From VYFG01 sp964403545 (GTDB lineage Bacteria; Pseudomonadota; Gammaproteobacteria; Arenicellales; Poriferihabitantaceae): a stretch of 64,000 bases of DNA. The translations under genes and the position numbers were made by a program. Positions 7,922 through 16,628 of the stretch are shown here, one piece after another (within the stretch, counting starts at the first letter, position 1; each line of letters opens with the position of its first letter). The notes below the pieces were generated by a model that was not told the DNA's origin, searched no databases, and worked only from the letters and a program-made list of their open reading frames with translations. The stretch is taken from positions 19,327-83,326 of the forward strand of contig CAYOGN010000022.1 in assembly GCA_964403545.1 (NCBI GenBank), written 5' to 3'.

Positions 7922-8803
7922 ATGAAAAATTTAAAGATTCGCAGCCAACTGATCATCATTTTTACCCTGATCATACTGGCTTTTAGTGCCATTTTGTTTT
8001 TTGGACTTGACCGCTACTCCAGGGATCTTGCTCTGAATACCGCGTCCGAGAAAGCTGAATTGTTACTGGCCCATCAGCGCGCCGTTCGAACCTATACTAT
8101 TGAAAATGTTCGGCCATTGCTCAAGCAGTTGCAGAGTGACCAGTTTATTTCTGAACAGATCCCGGCATTCTCTGCCCAAACAGTCATGGGGCACCTCAAT
8201 AAGTCCTATCCCGGATTTGACTATCGTGAGGCGATGGAGGACCCGACCAACCCCAATGATCGCCTGCAAAAATGGGAAAAAGAGTTACTGGAGCTATATC
8301 AATCCGGCAAAGCCAGTGGCAGGCAAGCGAGGCAGCGGGTCACCAGTGGGGGTAAATTATTTTCCATTGCCGAACCGATTATTGTCACTAACCCGGCCTG
8401 TCTTGCCTGCCATGGGGACAGAGAGAATGCGCCTCCCAGTCTGTTGGCCAAGTTCCCTGGCGGGGGTGGTTTCGGTTGGCAACTGAATAGACCTCTGGGT
8501 ATTCAGTCGGTCACGGTGCCCATTGAAGAGGCTACACTTAACGCCAATCAAATACGAATCAGGTTAATTACTATTATCGGGTTCGGCCTCTTATCAACCC
8601 TGATTGCGTTGGCATTTATTGTTCACGTCAAGGTTAGTGGCCCGATAAACCAGCTTAGTCTGGCGGCCAGCAAGTTGTCTATGGGAAAAAGGGTAAATCG
8701 GGATGATTTTCCGGACAACAGTGCTGAAATGAACGACATCAAGCTTTCCTTGCGACGATTGATAGCAGCTGTCAGCAGGAAATTACAGCAAAAGAACCGC
8801 TGA
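7922..8803 (+). CDS. Haem c-binding DUF3365 (Tll0287-like) membrane sensor with HAMP domain
   Basis: 293 residues from the ATG at 7922 (an in-frame GTG at 7871 is possible but would put polar residues before the anchor). Layout: N-terminal membrane anchor about 7-28, a periplasmic DUF3365 domain about 40-205 with a single haem c attachment site CLACH at 160-164, a second membrane helix about 211-235, and a HAMP-like linker to the end. DUF3365/Tll0287 domains are found in redox or gas-sensing receptors. Here there is no kinase, cyclase or methyl-accepting output domain: the protein stops about 40 residues after the second helix. It is a solitary gene, so its output partner is unknown. Confidence 0.78.
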   Translation: MKNLKIRSQLIIIFTLIILAFSAILFFGLDRYSRDLALNTASEKAELLLAHQRAVRTYTIENVRPLLKQLQSDQFISEQIPAFSAQTVMGHLNKSYPGFDYREAMEDPTNPNDRLQKWEKELLELYQSGKASGRQARQRVTSGGKLFSIAEPIIVTNPACLACHGDRENAPPSLLAKFPGGGGFGWQLNRPLGIQSVTVPIEEATLNANQIRIRLITIIGFGLLSTLIALAFIVHVKVSGPINQLSLAASKLSMGKRVNRDDFPDNSAEMNDIKLSLRRLIAAVSRKLQQKNR

Positions 8804-9120
8804 CAGCGCGATCAGAGAGTGATGCCATTAGCCCTTTAACTGTCTGTTGCACTTTTCAGCTAATCTTGGGTTCCTGTGGTCGGAATTGCCACGGGTAGCA
8901 AGGATTCATGCCGCCAGTCGGGCTAACTTTTCTGCCGTGGTATGCCACTGGCCTTATGACACCAATGCTGCGGAAGTAAAAGATGCACACTACAGGTAAA
9001 GGGTTTTGAGATGCTGGTGACGAATACAGAGCCAGGGGATTTGTCAGCCGGTGAATTTGGTCTCGCTGGTGTTCCCGGAAAGCAGAGGGCTGCGATACCT
9101 CATTGCCCGCGGCAGCATGC
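8804..9120. other. Intergenic region without a recognisable feature
   Basis: 317 bases between the convergent DUF3365 sensor and the AlgJ-like gene. I found no convincing open frame, hairpin with a T-run, or repeat. Confidence 0.5.
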
Positions 9121-10722
9121 TCAGAAAAGATCGGATTGCAGGAATCCTGCCTCCTGAAGCAAGTATAACCCCTTGACCCGGCCAGGATCAATTCGGAGCA
9201 TGGCCAATGCACTGTCGGGAGCGATTCGTACGTACAAGGTGTTTTTACCTTCGTTTACTCTGACAATGATGCTTTTATCCTGAGAGAAATTTGGCTCGTT
9301 GCGGGTCGTGTACAGGATCATCAGTTTGTCTTTTACTCTGTTGGAAATAACAATTTTCAGGGTGATGGCTGTATTGATATCCTTAAGCGCACTTTTGTCG
9401 ATCACGATATAGGGGTCGGTAGTGTCTGCATGAATCTCCAATCCTGAAGGAGACGATTTCAGGGTGCAGTTAAAACATTTCACAGTTTCCGGAGTCAACG
9501 CAAAATACCGGGCGTGTTCGCCGTTAGCCAGGTACTGCTTCGCCAGATATTGATTCACCATTTCCCGATGATGAGGAAATGAAGTTGACAGCTCCCTTTC
9601 TACCCGAAGATATACCACCAAATCCGGTTTGAGGTCGAATATCAAATCCTGTAGCTCTAATGCAGTGCCATGCTTCACCGATATTGTTGTTGCAAAATGT
9701 TCCGCCAGAAGTGGTAGCAAAGGAATACCAAATGAATCATGAATAAACAGCAGTTTCTTTTTTCCAGCGCCACATTTATACTCGATAGCGTTCTGTTCGG
9801 AGTTGAAACCGTAATTTGTAAGCGGAATTGTGCGGACTTTGCTGGCACATATATTTCGTTGTCGAAGGAGTATTGCGGGTTCGGTAAAATAATCTGCATA
9901 CCCTACCATGCCGACCAGATCGCCCACAGTATCCATTTCTTCGTAGTCGAACATTCCATCGGATTTTGCTTCTGGAATATTCGGATAGTATTCTCTACCC
10001 CAGTTCACAATGTGTCGATAAACAGGGAGAAATCCGTTTTGATTCCAGTGGGTATCAGTGCGCCAGTATACTTTTCCGTTTTTCTTGAGTGCCGATAGCT
10101 GTGGCCTGAGATCATGAAACCCCAAAATATTTTTATCTTTCAGGTATCCCGTAAATTGATCAAAAATAGTTTCTCCCGCTTTTTGTTGTATTTTATAGGG
10201 TAAAAATTCCGGATGTATCGACTGTTTGTTGGGAGCTACCAGCATTTCGTATTGAATGCCCTGCTGATGTAATTTGCTCACCAGGGCCATATGATTGACG
10301 TACCATTTATCAAGTGACTGGAGCGTAAACTTGTACAATCCCTGAAAATCTGATTCTGCGCTCAACTTATTGCTGCTCGGCCCCCAGAAGTAAATCCATC
10401 TCTGTTTTCCAATGAGGGCCCAGATGTTAGGGGAGACACCAAACAGAACGACCTTGACAGCACTGTTGGCGGTGATAGCAGCCTCTCTGAAACCAATATG
10501 ATCATTGACATATGCTTCTGCCTGATTTCTGAATGCAGTCAGGTTAGCGAACAGTAGTGATCTTTCGGGTTTTTCAGCTAACGCGCGTTTTTCTGTTAGG
10601 GATATCTTTTTGTCGGGTGAAAAAATGAGGATGCCCGGCGGTATGGTTAGCGCGAGGATAAACATAATTATAGTCAGTCTGTTCGCCCATGCCGGCTGCA
10701 CAATGTTAGCGTTGGACATCAC
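9121..10722 (-). CDS. AlgJ/AlgX-like polysaccharide O-acetyltransferase component (SGNH/DHHW type)
   Basis: 533 residues with a single N-terminal membrane anchor (about 15-34) and a periplasmic SGNH-like domain. The paired catalytic signatures of the AlgX/AlgJ group are visible: DTHW at 223-226 (Asp-His pair) and HDSFG at 328-332 (nucleophilic Ser330). A further 130 or so residues after about 400 look like a beta-sandwich, as the carbohydrate-binding module of AlgX, though I cannot confirm it. Together with the MBOAT protein encoded just upstream it would move acetyl groups onto an exported polysaccharide. The start is GTG at 10722 directly abutting the upstream stop (TGAGTGATG), with ATG at 10719 as an alternative, showing translational coupling. 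Confidence 0.8.
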   Translation of the reverse strand: MMSNANIVQPAWANRLTIIMFILALTIPPGILIFSPDKKISLTEKRALAEKPERSLLFANLTAFRNQAEAYVNDHIGFREAAITANSAVKVVLFGVSPNIWALIGKQRWIYFWGPSSNKLSAESDFQGLYKFTLQSLDKWYVNHMALVSKLHQQGIQYEMLVAPNKQSIHPEFLPYKIQQKAGETIFDQFTGYLKDKNILGFHDLRPQLSALKKNGKVYWRTDTHWNQNGFLPVYRHIVNWGREYYPNIPEAKSDGMFDYEEMDTVGDLVGMVGYADYFTEPAILLRQRNICASKVRTIPLTNYGFNSEQNAIEYKCGAGKKKLLFIHDSFGIPLLPLLAEHFATTISVKHGTALELQDLIFDLKPDLVVYLRVERELSTSFPHHREMVNQYLAKQYLANGEHARYFALTPETVKCFNCTLKSSPSGLEIHADTTDPYIVIDKSALKDINTAITLKIVISNRVKDKLMILYTTRNEPNFSQDKSIIVRVNEGKNTLYVRIAPDSALAMLRIDPGRVKGLYLLQEAGFLQSDLF

Positions 10723-12165
10723 TCAAAACCGGAAATAGATAAATGGATTATGACTGCCCGCGATCAAATGCACCGATGACATAAATAGAATCGAGGTAAT
10801 TGCCAGGAGCTTGACCGAATATGCCAACCAATGTTGAGGCGTAATATATTCACTGGATAGTACGGGATTGAAATTGACCGCTGTATTTTTTACCCAGGGC
10901 AATATCGGGATGGAGAACATAACCGCGAAGATAAATACGGTTAACCGTTCATAGTTAAAAAACAGGTCAAATTCAAATAACTGACCTTCATTGGATGAGG
11001 TCATTGCCGCCAGATAATCCAGTGCACCGGGTAATGTCTCGACACGAAAGAATACCCAGCCAATCATCACTACCAGCAGTACGTAACCATGTCTGATCGG
11101 CCTCCACACCTTATCCAGCCTTTTCTTGAGGCCAACCCGTTCAATAACCAGAAAAGCCCCATGCAGTGCGCCCCAAACGAGAAAATTCCAGCTGGCACCA
11201 TGCCAGAGGCCACACAACAGAAATACAATCAGCAAATTAACATAGGTTCGCCTGACGCCGAGCCGGCTTCCGCCTAACGGGATGTAGAGAAAATCTCGAA
11301 ACCAGTTGGACAACGAGATATGCCATCGCCGCCAGAATTCCTGTATTGATTGGGAAATATAGGGGTAATTAAAGTTCTCCAGAAATCTGAAGCCAAACAT
11401 TCGACCCAGCCCAATGGCCATATCCGAATATCCGGAAAAATCGAAATATATTTGCAGCGTATAGCAAGCCACTCCATTCCAGGCCACAGATGTCGAGATA
11501 CTATCCGGAGACAATGCAAATATTTCATCCGCCACCGCCCCCAATGGATTGGCCAGCAGGACTTTTTTCCCGAGACCAATTATAAAACGCTCGATGCCAT
11601 AGGAATAATCGCTGATTTTTACAAGTCGGGTAGTCAGCTGGGAAGCGATATCCCGATAGCGGACGATGGGCCCTGCGATCAGTTGGGGAAACAATGCAAT
11701 ATAGAGCCCAACATTGAGAGGGTTGGTTTGTGCTGGTGATACACGCCGATATACCTCAATGACATAGGACATCGCCTGAAATGTGAAAAAAGATATGCCA
11801 ATGGGCAGATGGATCTGGTCGACGGTTAACAACGGCATGTTCTCTACCGATGCCAGTGTATTAATGTTTTCGACAACAAAATTGAAATACTTGAATACCA
11901 CCAGTAACAGCAAATTGGACGCAATCGCCAGGCTGAGCCAGGGTTTTCTGTTTCGCTGACTACCGATCTCCAGCTTCATGGCGAAGCCATAATTCATCGC
12001 GATAGACAGCAGCATAATAAGGATATATATCCCTTCTCCCCAGGCGTAGAAACAAAGGCTTGCGAGGAGCAATATGTTGTTGCGCCAGCTGTTTGGCGCA
12101 ATCCAGTGAATCAGTAATACCGCGGGAAGAAAAAAGAACAGAAAAAGTATCGAACTAAAAACCAT
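10723..12165 (-). CDS. MBOAT-family O-acyltransferase (AlgI-like)
   Basis: 480 residues with about ten or more membrane segments. The MBOAT signatures are present: WRRWHISLSNWFRDFLYIPLGGS (His282 region) and CGLWHGASWNF with the catalytic-type His322, both typical of AlgI. In alginate-type systems AlgI passes acetyl groups across the inner membrane to periplasmic AlgJ/AlgX/AlgF. Here only AlgI-like and AlgJ-like proteins are encoded and no polymer synthase, epimerase or export gene is adjacent, so the polymer acetylated is unknown. First gene of a two-gene leftward operon. Confidence 0.88.
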   Translation of the reverse strand: MVFSSILFLFFFLPAVLLIHWIAPNSWRNNILLLASLCFYAWGEGIYILIMLLSIAMNYGFAMKLEIGSQRNRKPWLSLAIASNLLLLVVFKYFNFVVENINTLASVENMPLLTVDQIHLPIGISFFTFQAMSYVIEVYRRVSPAQTNPLNVGLYIALFPQLIAGPIVRYRDIASQLTTRLVKISDYSYGIERFIIGLGKKVLLANPLGAVADEIFALSPDSISTSVAWNGVACYTLQIYFDFSGYSDMAIGLGRMFGFRFLENFNYPYISQSIQEFWRRWHISLSNWFRDFLYIPLGGSRLGVRRTYVNLLIVFLLCGLWHGASWNFLVWGALHGAFLVIERVGLKKRLDKVWRPIRHGYVLLVVMIGWVFFRVETLPGALDYLAAMTSSNEGQLFEFDLFFNYERLTVFIFAVMFSIPILPWVKNTAVNFNPVLSSEYITPQHWLAYSVKLLAITSILFMSSVHLIAGSHNPFIYFRF

Positions 12166-12221
12166 CTCAATGTGGTAATTGGGCTATAACACCCCGATCA
12201 AATAGTGTAGTTTCTCCAGCC

Positions 12222-12527
12222 ATGAAAAAAATCATCACGATCAGTAATATCTTTTCAGCATTGCCCGCTATCATCGTGGTGCCACTGGTACCGTTTATTT
12301 TTATCCTGATCGATGGAGAAGGCAAAATACCCGGTTATTTGCACGAGTATGCAGTCCGCATTTTGATGATTGCTTATCCGGCATCACTCATTGCCTGTCT
12401 GCCGGGATCGATCAAGCTGATGCGCCTCGGTTCATTGCAGTCTGCATTGGCCGTGAGTCTGCTGCCACTATTGGTATTCTTTTTGCTGTTCGGTTTCTTT
12501 TATTTCGGTGGCGTAGTCTTACGCTAG
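12222..12527 (+). CDS. Small polytopic membrane protein, unknown function
   Basis: 101 residues with three or four hydrophobic stretches (about 10-32, 47-66, 73-98). No motif recognised. It is transcribed divergently from the AlgI-like gene, only 56 bases away, so the two share a promoter region. Any functional link to O-acetylation is speculative. Confidence 0.5.
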   Translation: MKKIITISNIFSALPAIIVVPLVPFIFILIDGEGKIPGYLHEYAVRILMIAYPASLIACLPGSIKLMRLGSLQSALAVSLLPLLVFFLLFGFFYFGGVVLR

Positions 12528-12549
12528 CGCGGTATATCAATTATTTTAC

Positions 12550-13533
12550 TTAGCGTAGACTCCAACTCGCCTCAAGCAGGGCATTGGAACCTATCACGCC
12601 AATGCTGCGGGCAAACTGATCAAGGAGTGACAGCTCGGGATTGTAAATTACCACCCGCTCTGTCCCGATAACGTCTCTTGCCACTTCATCTACACCGCCA
12701 AAGGCATCGACCAAACCAAGCGTTCTGGCTTTTTCACCGCTCCAGAATAAGCCGCTAAACAAATCCTGGTCCAGATCAAGACGATCGCCCCGACCCTGTT
12801 TAACCGCCTCAATAAACTGCTGATGTACCTCGGCAATCATGGTCTCGGCATGGATTAACTGGTCTGGAGCAAGGGGTGAGAATGGATCCAGCATGCCTTT
12901 ATTTTTACCTGCAGTAATTAACCTGCGCTCGATTCCGATCTTATCCATTGCATCGACAAAGCCGAATGTGTCCATACGAACACCGATGGATCCTACGATG
13001 CTGGATGGATGAGCGTAAATCTGGTCTGCTGCTACCGCTACATAATACCCCCCCGAGGCACACACATCTGATACTACGACATAAAATGGTTTGCCAGGGT
13101 ACAGTGCTTTCAGTCGACGAATCTCCGCATTAATTTTTGCCGCTTGTACAGGGGTTCCACCAGGGCTGTTGATTCGCATGATGACTCCCACCGCTTTGGA
13201 TGCTTCAAATGCACGTCGAAGGCTGTCGTTGATATCATCCGCATTGGTTGCATTGGGCGCAATCAGGCCTTCCAGTTCGACCAGCGCCGTATGGTCCCCC
13301 GCTATGTTCTGCTCACCACTTTGAAACCAGATCAGTAACGTTGCTCCCAGGTACACTACTATCAGACCCTTAAAGAACCAGCCCCAGCGACGTCGTGATT
13401 TGCGCTCCTTAAGGTAATCCCGGGCCAGCATGGTGAGTATTCGTGTGTTGTCCGCATTGTTGCGGTTGGCAGCCTCAATCGCGCTCACCATTTCATTCTC
13501 GGTCGCCGTTTGTGGGGGCTTGTTACCAAACAT
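12550..13533 (-). CDS. sppA: Signal peptide peptidase SppA, short (36K) type
   Basis: 327 residues; N-terminal membrane anchor at about 52-70 preceded by a basic KERKSRRR stretch, then a single S49 domain. The catalytic serine lies in CASGGYYVA and the segment SSIVGSIGV is the family hallmark; the general-base lysine is expected in the ITAGKNKGMLDPF region. This is the single-domain form that assembles as a ring in the periplasm, unlike the tandem-repeat 67K SppA of E. coli. It degrades signal-peptide remnants in the membrane. Solitary leftward gene, followed upstream by the GST-like gene on the same strand. Confidence 0.88.
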   Translation of the reverse strand: MFGNKPPQTATENEMVSAIEAANRNNADNTRILTMLARDYLKERKSRRRWGWFFKGLIVVYLGATLLIWFQSGEQNIAGDHTALVELEGLIAPNATNADDINDSLRRAFEASKAVGVIMRINSPGGTPVQAAKINAEIRRLKALYPGKPFYVVVSDVCASGGYYVAVAADQIYAHPSSIVGSIGVRMDTFGFVDAMDKIGIERRLITAGKNKGMLDPFSPLAPDQLIHAETMIAEVHQQFIEAVKQGRGDRLDLDQDLFSGLFWSGEKARTLGLVDAFGGVDEVARDVIGTERVVIYNPELSLLDQFARSIGVIGSNALLEASWSLR

Positions 13534-13569
13534 ATCGTAATCTGGAAATAGTGAAGCTAATATGGCAGG

Positions 13570-14127
13570 TTAACGTGGTAGTGGAGTAGCCGCAAATTCG
13601 GGCACCTTATTCGCTGCTTCCAGCAAACCTTTCAGGTTATCCAGCCCATCGAGATTGATGCGGTTGCGAAACAGGGCCCAATCCAGGAAGCAGCTGCATC
13701 GCAACTCGCTGTCCCGAACGACCCCCTGTTGCGGATCAAAGCGGCGATTAAGTTCTGTCAGCCCAATTTCTACTCGGCGTTTATGGCGACCCAGATATTT
13801 GATTTGTTCAGGAGTAAATCCTTCCAGTTCGAGTAAAAACAGATTGATCGATGTATCGATCAATGTATTGGTCATCGCGAACAATTCGTAATCTTCAAGT
13901 TCTTCGAGAAATTTCCGGCCTGATTTTTCTCTGGCATACTTGACTATAGAACTTGAGTCAAACAGATTCAGTTCTCCATCACTAAAATACGGGACCTTGC
14001 TGGTGGGCGATTTTTCAGCGCTAACGACTGCATCAACCTCAATAAACTCAAATTCAAAGCCACCTTGCATTAGTGCTATCCGCGCATGGCGTACATAGGG
14101 CGAGGTATAACTGCCGTAAAGCTTCAT
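13570..14127 (-). CDS. Glutathione S-transferase-like protein
   Basis: 185 residues, shorter than most GSTs (about 200-220). The thioredoxin-fold N-terminal domain is clear (KLYGSYTSPYVRHARIAL, then KVPYF with the cis-proline and FDSSSIVKY with the glutathione-binding Ser). The C-terminal helical domain is abbreviated. Substrate unknown. Start ATG 14127. Confidence 0.78.
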   Translation of the reverse strand: MKLYGSYTSPYVRHARIALMQGGFEFEFIEVDAVVSAEKSPTSKVPYFSDGELNLFDSSSIVKYAREKSGRKFLEELEDYELFAMTNTLIDTSINLFLLELEGFTPEQIKYLGRHKRRVEIGLTELNRRFDPQQGVVRDSELRCSCFLDWALFRNRINLDGLDNLKGLLEAANKVPEFAATPLPR

Positions 14128-14180
14128 AAAATTATCCGGTTAAATTAAATTCAGTGCGAGTTTACCAGAGGAATAGGGGC

Positions 14181-14813
14181 TTAACGCTTTTGTGCCCTGT
14201 CCAGTTGCGCTTTACACGAGGCAAGTTGAGCGCCGTAGTTTCGAGCTCTGGCCTCAACCTTTCGCGCGGTGCTGATTAGCCATGATTTGTTCTTATAGGT
14301 ACCGCGCCGGTATCCACCCTGACCCTCATGATAATTCAGGTAATGTGCGTAGGCATCGTTTTTTTCCACCCGATTTATTTTCCAGCTCTGGTGCATGTAC
14401 CACTGGATAAAATCAATGGCATCGGAGAATTTATCACGCTGACTAAATATGCTTCCTGCATCACGGCGATAACTTGACCAGGTACTATTCAGTGCCTGAG
14501 GATAACCATAGGCATCGCTGGCACGACCATATGGAATAATGCCGAGAAAGAATCGTATGGGTGGCTTAGCCTGGGCCCGGAATGCGGATTCCTGTGCCAT
14601 GATTGCCATTGGTACATTGAGCGGGCCACCCCAGCGTTTTGCTGCAGTCAATGAATCGGCATACCAATCGGGGTTCTGGCGGTAAATCGCACACAAATTG
14701 CCCTGATTGGTTGGCGGTCCACTCGCACAGCTCGCAAGTACCAGCGACATCAGGAAAGCCAATGCCGAAGACGCAGTTTTACGGTAAATTATCGAAACCT
14801 GGAAACGAGTCAT
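14181..14813 (-). CDS. Lytic transglycosylase (SLT domain) lipoprotein
   Basis: 210 residues. A signal peptide ends in a lipobox LASC at about 25-28, so it is probably an outer-membrane lipoprotein. The SLT fold is indicated by MAQESAFR (catalytic Glu), the YGYPQALNSTW segment and the following ..NDAYAHYLNYHEGQGGY region. Such enzymes cleave the glycan strands of peptidoglycan between MurNAc and GlcNAc. It appears as a single gene, leftward, with a 53-base gap to the GST-like gene. Confidence 0.82.
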   Translation of the reverse strand: MTRFQVSIIYRKTASSALAFLMSLVLASCASGPPTNQGNLCAIYRQNPDWYADSLTAAKRWGGPLNVPMAIMAQESAFRAQAKPPIRFFLGIIPYGRASDAYGYPQALNSTWSSYRRDAGSIFSQRDKFSDAIDFIQWYMHQSWKINRVEKNDAYAHYLNYHEGQGGYRRGTYKNKSWLISTARKVEARARNYGAQLASCKAQLDRAQKR

Positions 14814-14943
14814 AGTTCCGGGTTTATAGCATAGTCACAAGCTAACCCAATGCTGACCCGGGGCAGGATTCAGGTTACCGTGCCGGATTCGACAACCTGA
14901 TTTCCCATTACTTAAAAAATATTGAAAAGGTCCGGAATTCTGC

Positions 14944-15690
14944 TCAGTTTACTGTTGTACTGTCCGCAATCAGCCGGGTTTTGAGAGGCCGTGATGTTGT
15001 GGTGGGAAAAGAACTTCCATATTCACAACCTCGGGAGTCCGTCTGGACTCTTGCCAATTGAACAATTCTTCTGGTGAGTTTGTATAGCTCGAGCTTGTAA
15101 AAAGGCTGACCAACAATCGCGCACCGCAGGTCGAACAACAATGCATTATTCTGATATTTTTCCTGCAGTTCATCGAGCAGCCTGACCAGCTTGTGCCGAA
15201 ACAGGTCGAGTTCTCCGTTTTCAGGAAAATCCATTCGGTGAATCATCCTGAACGACAGATCTGCAAGTCTGCATATGTCGTGCTGGTTCATACTTCTGAT
15301 GTACATAACACCCCTTTCCCTTTTCAACCCTTCGATCAACTTGTTGTAATTGTAAGTTGCTGAAAGTTGGCGTTTTGCCGGATTGGCGATCACTGAAGGT
15401 GGCTCATACCAGCGACTATCAGTCGCCGATATGAGTTGCTCATCCAACGTACCACTTTCACCTTTTTTATCTAACCCCGAGCTGGCCGTACCCCCAAACT
15501 TTGGCGTTATATTAACTTTATAACAAGCAACAACTATGCCAATTACAGTAGTGCATGGGAAAAAATTACTGATGCAGGATCTAATTAATTGATTTATAGT
15601 GTATTTTTTCTGTGATTTAAAAATAAAATTCTGTGCACTCCCACTTGTTGGCCACCTGAACATTATAAAAACTGTGCTACAGGCTGACAC
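14944..15690 (-). CDS. Hypothetical protein, start uncertain
   Basis: The frame is open for 248 codons, but the first 60-70 codons lie over AT-rich sequence with a dyad (GTTATA/TATAAC, 15506-15524) and look non-coding or at most contain one hydrophobic stretch. The downstream part is polar and helical and looks genuinely coding; ATGs at 15306 and 15291 would give proteins of 120 and 115 residues. I do not recognise a family. It is divergent from the MoxR-like ATPase. The dyad could be its operator if the start is downstream. Confidence 0.45.
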   Translation of the reverse strand: MSACSTVFIMFRWPTSGSAQNFIFKSQKKYTINQLIRSCISNFFPCTTVIGIVVACYKVNITPKFGGTASSGLDKKGESGTLDEQLISATDSRWYEPPSVIANPAKRQLSATYNYNKLIEGLKRERGVMYIRSMNQHDICRLADLSFRMIHRMDFPENGELDLFRHKLVRLLDELQEKYQNNALLFDLRCAIVGQPFYKLELYKLTRRIVQLARVQTDSRGCEYGSSFPTTTSRPLKTRLIADSTTVN

Positions 15691-15752
15691 ATTTTGTCAA
15701 TCCCGGTTCATTTTAGCCATACAGATTTCGCGGTTGGGCTATACTCCGTCCA

Positions 15753-16628
15753 ATGACAATTGAACCCCTGGTGACGCTGCAGCAACACTTTGATGAGGCC
15801 GGATATATTGCAGATCCGGATCTGTTAACGACCATATTATTGATGCGGCAGCTGCAACGGCCTTTATTGATTGAGGGTGAGGCAGGCGTAGGCAAAACCG
15901 AAGTTGCCAAGGTGTTGGCGCAAATCGAACAACGCAAATTGATCCGGCTACAATGCTACGAGGGCCTTGAAACCAGTGCCGCGGTATACGAATGGAATTA
16001 CAGCCGACAATTGCTGTCAATAAAGCTCCAGGAGTCAAATCAGGATGGGCGGGATCTCGATATATTCAGCCCGGAGTTTTTACTCGAGCGGCCCTTGTTG
16101 CAATCCATTCGCCAGACCAGATCTCCGATCCTGTTAATTGACGAAATTGATCGTGCAGATGAAGCTTTTGAAGCTTACCTGCTGGAATTGCTGTCTGATT
16201 TCCAGGTTTCGATTCCCGAACTTGGCACACTCAAGGCGAGTTCTATTCCCGTCGTCATCCTGACTTCCAATGGCACTCGAGAGCTGAGCGATGCACTTCG
16301 CAGGCGCTGTCTTTATCATTACCTTGAATATCCGGATCGGGCAAGAGAACTACGTATTGTCGAACAAAAGGTGCCAGGAGTGAATCAAAGCCTGGCAGTT
16401 CAGATTGTAGACTTCATACAGGCCTTACGCGATCAGGACCTGGCGAGGAATCCCGGCATCGCCGAGACTCTCGACTGGTGTGCTGCGTTACAGGGTTTTG
16501 GTATTGGCGATTTGTATGAAAACATTGAACTGGTTCACAGCACCCGTGGCTGCTTTCTGAAAACCCGGGACGACCAGGAGGCTATTGATCGCGAAACCAT
16601 GGCTGGCCTGCTGCGACAAAGCGCGTGA
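15753..16628 (+). CDS. MoxR-type AAA+ ATPase
   Basis: 291 residues. Walker A GEAGVGKTE at 42-50, Walker B LLIDEIDRAD at about 127-136, and an arginine-rich LRRRCLYHYLEYPD sensor region identify a MoxR/CoxD-like AAA+ protein. These chaperone-like ATPases pair with VWA-domain proteins to mature or insert cofactors into enzyme complexes. The VWA partner is encoded immediately downstream with an overlap of the stop and start codons. The target enzyme (carbon monoxide dehydrogenase in CoxDE systems) is not encoded nearby. Confidence 0.87.
   Translation: MTIEPLVTLQQHFDEAGYIADPDLLTTILLMRQLQRPLLIEGEAGVGKTEVAKVLAQIEQRKLIRLQCYEGLETSAAVYEWNYSRQLLSIKLQESNQDGRDLDIFSPEFLLERPLLQSIRQTRSPILLIDEIDRADEAFEAYLLELLSDFQVSIPELGTLKASSIPVVILTSNGTRELSDALRRRCLYHYLEYPDRARELRIVEQKVPGVNQSLAVQIVDFIQALRDQDLARNPGIAETLDWCAALQGFGIGDLYENIELVHSTRGCFLKTRDDQEAIDRETMAGLLRQSA

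Noticed and set aside
8856..9212. 118-codon minus-strand frame downstream of the AlgJ-like gene
   Set aside because: It overlaps the 3' end of that gene in another frame and shows no protein-like features or start signal.
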